DNA from: Solanum dulcamara | Lineage: Eukaryota > Streptophyta > Magnoliopsida > Solanales > Solanaceae | Direction: 5' to 3' | Assembly: GCF_947179165.1 (NCBI RefSeq) | Contig: NC_077247.1 | Coordinates: forward strand, 46,420,935-46,484,934 | DNA length: 64,000 bases | Shown: positions 23,301-31,422 of the stretch, one piece after another | How positions within the stretch are numbered: the first letter of the stretch is position 1 | Layout of the letters: each line of letters opens with the position of its first letter | Notes under the pieces: model-generated | What the model saw: the letters and a program-made list of their open reading frames with translations, nothing else | Database searches by the model: none | What the model was told of the DNA's origin: nothing | Translations under genes and position numbers: made by a program

Positions 23301-23782
23301 TAGGCAATGAACACGAAGAAGATGATAGCCCAATCAGGGTTCTAGCCGAGAATTGAATGTAGAAGAGAGAATCAGATATTATTTCATGAATGATTCATCT
23401 TACATGTAGTTGCTACATTTATAGGACTGAATCTAATAACAGAAATCTGGAATTACAACTGCTACAGCTAACAGCTCCAACAAATTCTAACTAACTTCAC
23501 ACATCACCTAACAACTATTGCCACCTCAGCTCGTGTACACCTAACTTGTATCAATACGCTGAGAGTGTAAAGTAGTTTTTATCATCGTAATTTAACAGGT
23601 TACCTGATTCGTTTACATTATTAGTGTATAATAAGTACAACTCTATCATATTGTGATCTCCTCGTTATATAATTTATTTTTTTTCGTTTTGTGTTGTAGA
23701 TTGCTGGGCAGAACCAGATGAACGGCCTAGTTGTGAGGAAATCTTGTCACGGCTAGGAGAATGTAGGTCTTCTGCTAATTGA
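6229..23782 (+). CDS. Raf-like MAP kinase kinase kinase with EDR1 domain (15 exons)
   Basis: A serine/threonine protein kinase of the plant Raf-like MAP3K group (relatives of EDR1 and CTR1), which act in ethylene, stress and defence signalling. Exons: 6229-6477, 6740-6943, 7706-7897, 8069-8322, 10145-10231, 11518-11613, 13860-13946, 15133-15238, 16343-16631, 20610-20733, 20855-20874, 21094-21250, 22719-23007, 23119-23191, 23700-23782. All junctions are GT-AG, phases match throughout, and the total is 2310 nt (769 residues plus TGA). Residues about 60-275 form the EDR1 domain; 300-425 are a low-complexity Ser/Arg linker; the kinase spans about 512-765. Catalytic features are intact: glycine loop G520-G522-G525, lysine K540, helix-C glutamate E558, HRD 634-636, DFG 654-656, APE 679-681. 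The start is the ATG giving the short acidic N-terminus before a PWWP-like patch at 19-22. Which Raf subgroup it belongs to is uncertain. Introns hold many mobile elements. Confidence 0.93.
7070..7135. repeat. 33-bp tandem duplication in kinase intron 2
   Basis: Two copies of a unit starting TGCATAAATAAGATTAAGCTG (7070-7102 and 7103-7135), with few differences between them. No function seen. Confidence 0.85.
8323..10144. other. Kinase intron 4, with short TS/RTE tail fragment
   Basis: AT-rich intron. At about 9362-9405 the CAACAACAACAACAT..ACCCAGTGTAATCC stretch is the 3' tail, in minus orientation, of the Solanaceae TS SINE/RTE LINE group. A minus-strand ORF at 8938-9177 has no recognisable domain; its region is less AT-rich and may be an old transposon piece. 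Confidence 0.5.
12010..12850. repeat. CT-rich direct repeats and a 47-bp tandem in kinase intron 6
   Basis: Two CT-rich blocks (about 12005-12240 and 12670-12840) share the order TTTTGCTAAA(T/C)TGATTTGG, a long CTCT tract with CTCTCAGTC, then TTCTCATTTC and CTTGCCTTT, so they are diverged copies in direct orientation. Between them, 12255-12301 and 12302-12348 are a 47-bp tandem beginning TGAAGTTTGATTCATCAC. Class unknown; the ORFs here are composition artefacts. Confidence 0.6.
13115..13530. repeat. Diverged tandem duplication in kinase intron 6
   Basis: About 13115-13270 and 13385-13530 share ATCATGCTTGAA, GCATGATC, GAGCTGTTTTA, CCC(C)AGTGAA and GTTAATT blocks in the same order. The copies are strongly diverged, so the duplication is old. 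Confidence 0.5.
13984..14217. mobile_element. Stowaway-like MITE in kinase intron 7
   Basis: The left end CTCCCTCTGTCCCAATTTATGTGA is inverted at the right end as TCACATAAATTGAGACGGAGAGAG. A TA precedes it at 13982-13983, and a TA follows within two bases of the right end. Length is about 234 bp with no coding capacity. Termini of the CTCCCTC(T/C)GT type and TA targets are typical of Tc1/mariner-derived Stowaway elements. Confidence 0.85.
14364..14620. mobile_element. Second Stowaway-like MITE in kinase intron 7
   Basis: The left end CTCCCTCTGTCTATTTTTACTTGTC is inverted at the right end as GACAAGTAAAAATGGAGGAAG. Perfect TA duplications lie at 14362-14363 and 14621-14622. Its internal sequence differs from the first MITE, so it is a separate family inserted about 145 bp away. 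Confidence 0.9.
15784..15995 (+). mobile_element. tRNA-derived SINE in kinase intron 8
   Basis: An RNA polymerase III type promoter is visible: A-box-like TTGACTGAGAGG (about 15795-15806) and B-box-like AGTTCGAATCG (15841-15851), with tRNA-like spacing. The 3' part (ATTAGTCAAGGTGCACAGAAG...CCGGTCACCATTGTCAT) resembles the end of Solanaceae AU/SolS-type SINEs. It is diverged from the expected box consensus, so it is probably inactive. Confidence 0.65.
16857..17050 (-). mobile_element. TS SINE / RTE LINE 3' tail, antisense, in kinase intron 9
   Basis: On the plus strand it begins with CAACAACAACAACATACCC and continues through GGGGAGGGTAGAGTGTATGCA and a GAAAGACCCTCGCTCAA-type block. This is the reverse complement of the tail shared by TS SINEs and RTE LINEs. 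It is the inverted counterpart of 19893-20016 in the same intron. Confidence 0.7.
17770..17931. repeat. Dispersed repeat fragment
   Basis: Contains CCGAGCAAGTTGGGATGAGGATTCATCATAAATTG and CACCAACCGCAATCCTCC-like blocks that I recognise from other dispersed Solanaceae repeats. Limits and class are not defined. Confidence 0.35.
17932..19317 (-). mobile_element. L1-type LINE, 5'-truncated, antisense in kinase intron 9
   Basis: Reading on the minus strand, 19310-18430 gives broken pieces of the zinc-binding region after the reverse transcriptase (HGSWNVNKL..., then [13 protein letters not shown]...). About 18430-18097 gives the RNase H-like domain with [19 protein letters not shown], typical of plant L1 (RVT_3). 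The 3' end is marked by AATAAAAC and a run of eight A near 17934 (minus strand). Several stops break the frame. The reverse transcriptase and endonuclease are absent. The 5' break abuts the RTE fragment at 19318. A G11 run (plus strand 17994-18004) lies in its 3' UTR. Confidence 0.85.
19318..20016 (+). mobile_element. RTE-type LINE, 3' end, in kinase intron 9
   Basis: From 19319 about 60 codons read [20 protein letters not shown]..., then [15 protein letters not shown], the conserved C-terminal end of plant RTE reverse transcriptases. The 3' UTR follows, ending in a TTTGGAAACAACCTCTCTACC...GGGATTTCACTAGGTATGTTGTTG tail. The upstream reverse transcriptase is missing, as expected for 5'-truncated insertion. 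This tail is the source of the TS-like tails elsewhere in the window. Confidence 0.85.
20855..20874 (+). other. 20-nt microexon (exon 11) of the kinase gene
   Basis: Bounded by GCAG at 20851-20854 and GTAATT at 20875. It supplies the last base of S563, six codons for RIRHPN and the first base of V570. RHPN(V/I) is the invariant turn between helix C and strand 4 of Raf-like kinases. Both neighbouring exons end or start in the phases that only this 20-nt piece joins, so skipping it would delete the motif and shift the frame. Confidence 0.85.
23323..23553 (-). repeat. LTR-like sequence in kinase intron 14
   Basis: The minus strand runs TGATACAAG...GGGCTATCA, with 5-bp inverted ends (TGATA/TATCA) and a TATA-like CCTATAAATG about 130 bp in. 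That is the layout of a short LTR. No target duplication is visible at the flanks (GAAGA versus ATACG), so a solo LTR is possible but unproven. Confidence 0.35.
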
Positions 23783-24977
23783 TTCTTCACTAGAGCGAGG
23801 ATTAATTCTTCAATGAAAATTGTATATATTGCAGATTTCAACATCAATTCCTTTAAATTTTGAAGTCTATAAAAAATAATGTTACTTCTAAACTTCTTAG
23901 TTCTGGTTCTTATTCCCTTTGCCACAATCTTTTCTGCGGAATTGCCGTGTTACTTCGTTGAAAAGGTTTGTTTAAAGGATCAGTTATTACAACAGATTGG
24001 AACTTGAAATACTAGGTCTTTTAAGGGTGTAAATAATTTTCACTTCCCAACTTTGGTTTAATAATTAAACTCCACTAAATATTATGCGATATTGATTATA
24101 ATGTGCGGATTTGATATGACTTGTAAAGCCTCTAGCAAGCGACCCCTTAGTGCCTAGTTGAAACGGAAGGCAAGTCGGTCAAATTGAGAGAATTGACGTT
24201 CTCCCATCCCTTAAATATCTGAGAAGAGTTCAATCGCCATCAAAGTCTTTCTCAACAAAAATATATCCTGGAGAACATTTCATTGGCACAAGGTTCTTCA
24301 AATATATTAAGTACTAATACTTGCTTCACACATTGTCGACAAATGCACGTACCCAACCTCTACCCTTGCTTCTTGATTTATAGGTAAGAATTAAGATGAC
24401 ATGATCGATAATTATTTAAGAATAGCAAAATTAACGAAATCAGATGATGTTTGAAGAAACAAAGCCAACGAGTGTTCGTTTTCTTTCATTCATAATCCGA
24501 CTCCCACAACATAATTAGGGAAGCCAAAAGTATCATCCCCGAGAACACAAGTTGTAGGACTCTCTCAGTTGGAGAGTGTAGTTGCATAGTTGTGCGCCAA
24601 TGGAAATTTTTTGCATTGGGTTATTTTTCCATTCTGATGCCTCTTGTAGAATTTACAACATTACAACTTCTTAACTCACTTGCTACCATTTTTAAGATCC
24701 CATTAAACAAGGGAGCTTTCACTTAGCATAACCATGGCTTTCTAGTGGACATGTAACATGATTTACCCATGTAAGGATTTTCTCAACAGTCCTTTTTTTT
24801 TTACAACAGAAAGGATTCTCTCAACTTTCCTTCTTTTGAGAAGATAAATGGATTCTCTCAACTTTCTTCAGATTTTTTTTTTCTAAAAGGTCAGCAATCA
24901 AATAAAACATCTACCTAAAGGCGTTATGGCCAACTTCTAAGAAAGTGATTGGAATCTCAGACCAGATAATAGTAATC
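23783..24977. other. Intergenic between two convergent genes
   Basis: Kinase 3' UTR on the left and the armadillo gene 3' UTR on the right; the genes converge with about 1.2 kb between stop codons. AT-rich, with short repeated TCTCTCAACTTTC motifs near 24790-24870. No gene seen. Confidence 0.6.
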
Positions 24978-27900
24978 TCAAGACCTAATATCATATGACA
25001 AATCTTGAAATCGACTCAGCAAATTTGACTTGTATTTCCCAACTTCAGCATCCTCAGCAGACTCGAGGGTGGACTTGATGATTGACATGGCTCCAGCTTG
25101 ATGTAAGACCACAGCAGCCTCATCTGCAGTATAAGAATGAGCACTCAGCACTACATCCATTCAAACAGATATGCAAGCACAGATAGCAAGTACCTCGGCA
25201 GGGTATTCTAGTAACATCTGACACTAATGGAATATGTCAAGCTAACCTGTAGGCTAGAAAACATCAGCCCTATGCCCTAGCAACATTTAGGGCCCACTTG
25301 GACATGATTTCAAATCCTATCGGCAAATGCCTACTATCATCAGCCAATTGGTCTTATAGTCTGTTTGGCCTAACTTATTTTAAGCAGCTTATAAGCTAAA
25401 AATAAAATAAGTTGGGTTAGCCCAACTTATTTTTTTTGGCTTATAAGTTGTTTTTAGGTTATAAGATGTTTTAAATAAGCTAAGCCAAACAGACCCAATT
25501 ATTTTTTGGGGCTTATTTTAGCACAAAATGGTTTTAAGTTCGCCAGTCAAACACTCAAAAAAACTGAAGATAGCTTATAAGTAACTTATAAGTGAATCCA
25601 AACGGGTTCTTAATCTTCCGATTAGTTTTATCAGCCGAAATAGGATAAGGTAGCAAGGCCATACAAATAAAATAAGACGTCTTTATGTTGTTGATCTGTA
25701 TTACTAAAATACTTAGAACATCAACTTTGACAACCTTTGTAAGAAACAACAAAGTTTTCAGAATATTTCCAAAACCAGAAAATCAGGAAAAACCAGAGAA
25801 TCTGGAAAAGAAAGAAACAATATCTAAAATATTTATAAAGAAGAAAATCGAGCCCACTAAATGGACAGTGTGTCCTTAAGGAAATTATTCTCCTCAAGTA
25901 TTCAAGGTTAATGGAATATATCCTCCTAGGATAGAACGATCTTACTCATCGTTGTATTGGTATCTAAAACCACGGTGTCAACGAACCATTCAAAGGCAGT
26001 AAAGTACACTAGAATTTGTTTGTGCAGAATAAGAAGAAGTTCAGAAAATGTGTTGTGTCAAAAATAAGAGGAAACTCCTCTATTTATAGTCAACAAATGG
26101 TAGTGTGAAAAGTCACAACCTTATCGGAAAGGTCACAGCCCTTTGAAAAAGTCACAACTCTTCATAAAAGTCACAACCCTTCAGAAAAGTCACAACTCAC
26201 TACTCTTCATTTTCCATTCACACCTTTTAAAACCCAACACTTCATACATCTAAAGTTAAACATTAAGCAAAACTGACTCAAGTTGTACAACATTCTTTTG
26301 CCTTAAGTAACAAGCCACAAGCACCAGAGAATTTCTTGTTTAAGCTGAGATTTCCTTTGCTTGGGTTGATTTCTTAAGCACTGGCACCGAGGTTGACGGG
26401 GCTCTATTAGCAAACCATGCTATTAAAGTGACTTTTTGGCGCAGAAGATAGAAATATTAATCACTATGCATCACAACAAAATACAGGATAGTCACAGACG
26501 TAACTAATCCTAGTATCCAGTGTTTTTCTGACAAAAGTAGTTCTTAATTTGTCTATCCTAACAGGTCCACTGATAAAGGAGGACCTGCCAAGTACACAAG
26601 ATTACAGAAGACTTCTTGTCCAACTGCTTTTTGTCTATTTACATTGTGCTTCAACAGTTTGGCGGTATAATTAAAGGCATTTTATGGAGAATGTTTTCCA
26701 AGGAAACATCAAGCATAAAATTAGTTTATAGCACAGAAGCATGTATCATTGTGGAAATGCCCAGAGATTGTTCAATCACAGAATTCTTGGGTCTAGCCAA
26801 TAGGTAGAAGAATTATCAAGAGGTTCAACCAGTAAGCAGACTCCAATCTGTAACATTTCTTTACAAGTGAAGTAAGGAAATATTCTCTGACAGCTAGATG
26901 ATTTTTTTCTATTAAAGTTTTGTGTCATTCAGGAAAATAACATCAAACTGGTGGTATGATATAAAAACGAAGTCGTCCATGCATATTCTTCACTCATTAT
27001 GTAGACAAATGCATCCACAGAGTAGTGATTCAGGGGCAAAAAATGAACCGCAGGCCTCCGATGGAGGGAGGAGGCTGGATTTGCAGAATCAAGGGGGAAT
27101 CCTCAGATCTCATGTATTTAATTTGCAGATAAAATTTGAGTCCTGACCTGATTTTGATATTGCAAAAAGAGCCTTCAAGGCTTCCTTCCTCGTGCGATCA
27201 TCTCTGGCACACTCTAACATGTTCAAAAGCTGTTGAGCCCCACCAATCTCAACAATTTTCATCCTTCTTTCATCTAGGAAGCAAAAAGGCACAGGGTAAA
27301 AGATTCACGGATAAGAATCTAAAAGTCTCATGATTAGTTCAAACAGCGGTCATGTTTTGACTACAAACTTCAAATATTGCACTTTGAGCAAAAACTGTAA
27401 ACTGTGTCGCTAATCGATTGCAAGATATCATATGGAAATAAAGCAGTGTGCATCCCTCTTAAGTTGTATAATGTTTTAGATATTTAAAGACCAGAAAAAA
27501 AGCTATTTAAGAAATACAGTTATCTTGTTATAGTAGTACTGAGAAAAGGAACACCAATCAAATAGAGGTTGACTAGGATACTAAAATATAAGGTACTAGA
27601 GTAGTCTCATCTTATATTGGAACAATGAAAGAAATTTCCTTATTTTGTACAATTAATCAGTAGGGAGTTCCATTAGCTTTAAGTTTCAAAGGAAGGTTAT
27701 ACAGTAAATAAATCACGAAGAATGGGGAAAGCGTCCAGATGCAAGAGACTCGGCTCCACATAGTAATCGAGTGTGTAGATTATTATAATATAAAAGAGGA
27801 TGCAATGGAGGTTAATGTTATCATTTAAATCCAAATGAGCTCCTAACAGCACAAAAGGTGATCAACCTAGGTTCACTAAATTCATAACACTCAGAATTGT

Positions 27901-28693
27901 TAATTTGACTTTCAGATACCAACAGTAGTTTTTCTTTGCTGAAAAATCTTTCCACCACCCTTAAAACATAAAGTGATAGGTCCTTACTTCTCTTAAATCA
28001 AAGACATATCTGCACACATTACTAATAACATCAAAATCATGATATTGTGCACCATAGTGCCAACATATACTTGAACCCTTTAAAGAATACTTAACTTCCC
28101 AATTTCCAAGTACTGTGACCCAAACTTACCATCTATAGCAAAACGAGCTAATCTGGACGCACCCATTCTTTTAAATAAGGGATCCTTGACTTGTAGAAGT
28201 GAGACAGATTGTTGGATCAGATTGTCTCCTATTTAAATCAGACATTAAGACGACGCCAACAAATCAGACAAGGCAGGAATTCGAGTATGGTGTAATTGAT
28301 TCATGTCACCATATAAATGAGACCTTACCCATGTATGGGAAAGTTTGATACCCAATAACTGTAGCAGTCCCAGCAAAAATTAATTTTAACAGCCACCCTA
28401 CTTTTCTTTCAGCTTCTTGTTCTATTGACTGTTCATCTAGAAAATCACACAAAATAAATCTCAAAGCGTTCCAGTAGTATGAACCCACAAGAGGGAAATA
28501 GCAAGTTTCCTCAAAAGACCATTGTACAAATTGCAATAAGCAAAAAAAAAAAAAAACTAATAACAGCTAGAGAAACACACAAGATTCCCAATTTAGGTAA
28601 GATATACTTGTTACCTCTCCCAAAGCTGGGAGTAGAAAAACGTCGGGGTTGTAAATTTATAGGCGTTCTCCTCCATAGATACTGCATTAACAT
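24978..28693 (-). CDS. Small armadillo-repeat protein with mitochondrial presequence (5 exons)
   Basis: Exons on the minus strand: 28693-28615, 28436-28329, 28228-28130, 27273-27148, 25123-24978. Donors are GT, acceptors AG, every junction is phase 1, and the total is 558 nt (185 residues plus TGA). Residues 1-26 are rich in Arg with no acidic residue and contain RRFSTP near 17-22, typical of a mitochondrial targeting peptide. Residues 41-61 (WLLKLIFAGTATVIGYQTFPY) form one likely membrane segment. Residues about 64-165 are helical with armadillo-like features (IVEIGGAQQLLNML, EALKALFAISKS, LHQAGAMSIIKS). I infer a mitochondrial membrane-anchored armadillo protein; the molecular role is unknown. 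The frame was chosen because an alternative ATG frame through exon 1 does not match the phase of exon 2. An ATG in another frame lies upstream (near 28774) and would be an overlapping uORF if transcribed. Confidence 0.87.
25357..25609. mobile_element. Tourist-like MITE in armadillo gene intron 4
   Basis: Ends TAGTCTGTTTGGCC and, inverted, GAACCCGTTTGGAT, flanked by TTA at 25354-25356 and 25610-25612, the 3-bp duplication of PIF/Harbinger elements. Internally rich in CTTATAAG-type palindromes. The terminal match is imperfect. Confidence 0.55.
25686..26239 (-). mobile_element. Solo LTR of a copia-like element in armadillo gene intron 4
   Basis: 554 bp whose ends are TGTTG...CAACA. The 5-bp flanks are CTTTA (25681-25685) and CTTCA (26240-26244), a target duplication with one mismatch. 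Reading on the minus strand, the order is U3 with five GTTGTGAC-type motifs (26196-26112), then a TATA-like CTATAAATAGAGGAG near 26085, then R/U5. It therefore has the same orientation as the host gene. No internal region or second LTR is present, so it most likely arose by LTR-LTR recombination. Confidence 0.7.
26112..26196. repeat. Five phased GTCACAAC motifs in the solo LTR
   Basis: GTCACAAC or GTCACAGC starts at 26112, 26132, 26151, 26170 and 26189, a spacing of 20, 19, 19 and 19 bp. Position upstream of the LTR TATA-like box (minus strand) suggests U3 enhancer repeats of the kind that bind host factors in stress-responsive copia LTRs; the binding factor is unknown. Confidence 0.8.
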
Positions 28694-28902
28694 TATTACA
28701 CAAGTCCATCAACAAATGAAAACAACAGATATCGCTAGATGAAAATTGTGAATTGATGATGATCATGATCATTACAGGGCTGAATCGCGCTGCTATTGTA
28801 CGCATTCTGCAAGGCCAAAGAATTGTGGGAGAACCTTGTCGCCAAGTTCCCCCTTGACGAAATTGAGAACAGCACGTTCGGGGACCCAAGACGGACTAAT
28901 TA

Positions 28903-28908
28903 TGGGCC
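28903..28908. promoter_or_regulatory. Site II-type TGGGCC element
   Basis: TGGGCC on the plus strand (GGCCCA on the minus) lies about 210 bp upstream of the armadillo gene ATG. TGGGCY site II motifs are common in promoters of plant genes for mitochondrial proteins, which fits the predicted targeting. A single short motif is weak evidence. Confidence 0.4.
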
Positions 28909-28909
28909 T

Positions 28910-30740
28910 TTTGTAATATGGACTAATTGGGTTTTATCGATTGTTACTTGGTAGTCGGATTTGCACAAAAATAACCACTTTTGACATTTGTGCAGAAATG
29001 ACTCTTTTTAAGTTCAATAAAAATATTTGAACCATAAATACCTTTAAGTTGTACAAGTCCTGAAATATAAAGGCTAACTTAGAGAAATTCCACTAATTTA
29101 GTACCTAAGTATCTCTCTTCCCTTCACTTTTCATCATTATGAAATTTACCAGAATTAGGAATTCATATTCATGTATCTGACATGTCCAGATACATGTATA
29201 TTGGATACATGAGATCAAAATTAAGTGTATTTATGTAATTGGATTCGCATGTATCTGAATTTCTCGCTCACTTCTCTCCCTATATTTGATATTCCAAATA
29301 CATGTATCTAGTGTGATTCATAAGTATCTAGGATACATAGACTATCGCTCGACTCTCTTCCTATTTTAGTGTAGCTAATAGCAAAAATACATGTATCTAG
29401 GTGTATCTGACTTGAAATCTGATATGAAATTATTAATTAGTGAGATAATATATAATTATTTCAAATTATAGAGAGAATTATTAAATATGGTAAGAATATT
29501 GTTGTCGAGTACAATGTCTTTGTTCTCCATTAACAAAACAATTTTAATAACCTCTATCAAAATCCCAAATATTTGAGTACAAGTATTGTTAGAATGAGTA
29601 AACCCGAAAAACTGACCAATTGTATCCCTAAAAGAAGGAAAATAATTTTAGTCTAACCCTCCCTTTTTTGGGGGGGGTGGGGTGGGGTGGGGGGTTAAAG
29701 ATTACCACAAAGAGAATTCAATAGATAAGCCAAAGGAGCATGAATGGAGTGAAACATGAACTCCCTGATACAATACTAGGAGTGAGGGGCACATACTCAT
29801 ACTCTCTAACTTATCAAAATAAAAGGAAAGAAAAAAGAGGAGGGTTGCTTCTCGTATGATAAACTTACAAAATAATTTAAAATCCTTACAACCAAACAAA
29901 ATTCAGCTATGGTTGAATATGAAAGCCCTTCTTCACTCGAATTCTAACGTTGGGCTTGTCAACTAATCATTTTAGATGATGGTTGATCAAATCTGTCAAC
30001 AAAGTACACCAACTCTTCCATCTAATAATTTTAACCTTACTCTTTCGTTTTGGCTTTTCATGCTATGGTTCAAAATCGAATACGGGTGGGGTTTGAATTT
30101 TAAAAACAAAGTCGAGGGATTGTGATTTTACCCGTCTTTTAAATGTTTATTTCACATAGCTATGTGGGGGATATATACAGTTGTAAACAACTTTTTGCAA
30201 CTCTCTTTATTTCAATACTATTGTATACACCTACTTTGAAGGATAATTGGAAGGAAATCAATTGATTCCCAAGTCAAATTACTTGCTCCTATAAGAAACT
30301 ACTTGTGAATATTATAATCTTTAGCTTACTAATAGAATAATAATCAGATGTTTCAAGAAGTTGTTATGGACGGCCTCAATTTGATAAACACATGTATGTG
30401 CATCTAATTGTGTTATTGTTTCACGAATATGGTAGTAACACATATAGTTCAATGTGCAATTGAAGTTGTGGAGCACGAGGAAGATATATTGTATGGGGCG
30501 GAATCAGATAGGAATGAGGAGGTTTTGATGAATCTTTATCAGCAAAAAATTACATTGTTTATACATAATTTAAACATTTTTTTATGTATATAGTAGATGT
30601 TGAACTTTCTTTAATTTTTTCGTGTGTTTATTTCTTCATATTCTAAACTCTTTAAAAAATCTCTGCCTCCGCTACTAATATTGCATGCTTTATTTTTTAA
30701 AGTTATAATTCCTTTTGTTTTTTGGGGGTAGGAAAGCATA
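28910..30740. other. Intergenic, with dispersed ATACATGTATCT repeats
   Basis: 29150-29440 contains several degenerate ATACATGTATCT / GTATCTGA motifs, with CTCGCTC..CTCTCTCCCTAT between them, a dispersed repeat common in Solanaceae. 29670-29694 is a G-rich tract. The remainder is AT-rich. No gene seen. Confidence 0.5.
29670..29694 (+). other. G-quadruplex-type tract
   Basis: Four G runs separated by single T: G8, G4, G4, G6. This fits the strict four-run quadruplex pattern with 1-nt loops. The surrounding DNA is AT-rich and no promoter is recognised beside it. Confidence 0.75.
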
Positions 30741-31187
30741 ATTATATATATTAAACTGCTCAAAAAAGAGGGGGGCTAATGCCACCCTCAATAGTGTCAT
30801 TGTTACAAATAGGGGTCATTGTAACAAATATAATAATCTGGTACGAAGATTTAGTTTTTCTCAAAATAATAGTTCTTATAATGTTTGTCCAGACATGTTT
30901 CGAAGCAGATATTGGTGGAACTATCAAAATGCTTGGGCTTCCAACAACGCTGTGCCTAGCTCCCTCCTTGCTCAGGCTGTCTGCTACCCTGTTCTGCTCC
31001 CTGAAGATGTGCTTCAATGGTGCTCTCCTCAAAGTCTGTATTAAATATCTGCACTCAAAAAGGATGTTAGTGTATAAGAGGTTATCATGTATGAGCATGT
31101 TAATGACCATAGAGTTTATATTGATCTCCAGTGGTGTAAGGTTATTTTTCTGGGCTAGTTGCAGCTATCTTTTAGATGATATGACAA
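30741..31187 (-). mobile_element. L1-type LINE 3' fragment (RNase H end)
   Basis: The minus strand, 31187 to about 30910, reads SMVINML...DNLLYTNILFECRYLIQTL, then KHIFREQNRVADSLSKEGA, the RVT_3 RNase H end of plant L1 elements. A degenerate 3' UTR follows. It is 5'-truncated, without reverse transcriptase. It is a different L1 lineage from that at 17932-19317, judging by the RNase H motif (REQNRVAD versus REANQVAD). Confidence 0.8.
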
Positions 31188-31212
31188 TGTAAAAAAAATA
31201 CGTTGTTAATTA

Positions 31213-31422
31213 AGGGGTCATCTAGTTGTGAGATATATTTCATGAAATTATTTTATTTCACTTTCTATATGAAATAACTTATTCCATCTTTTATACTAAA
31301 ATGATGGAACAAAATAATCTTAAAATTAAATAATATCTATTATATATCAAATACAAAATAAATTAATCCCATAAAATATTTCGAAAGTATCATCCTTATA
31401 TTCCACCATCTAAACTACCCCT
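31213..31422. mobile_element. MITE, class unclear
   Basis: The left end AGGGGTCATCTAGTTGTGAGA and the inverted right end AGGGGTAGTTTAGATGGTGGA match at most positions over the first 20 bases. The AT-rich centre has no coding capacity. I do not see a clean target duplication, so hAT versus PIF/Harbinger cannot be decided. Confidence 0.55.

Noticed and set aside
28611..28889. 92-codon minus-strand ORF across the armadillo gene leader
   Set aside because: Its frame is incompatible with the phase of exon 2, and the 26-codon presequence frame fits all five exons; at most it contains a uORF.
30779..31192. 137-codon plus-strand ORF
   Set aside because: Antisense shadow of the L1 RNase H fragment on the minus strand.
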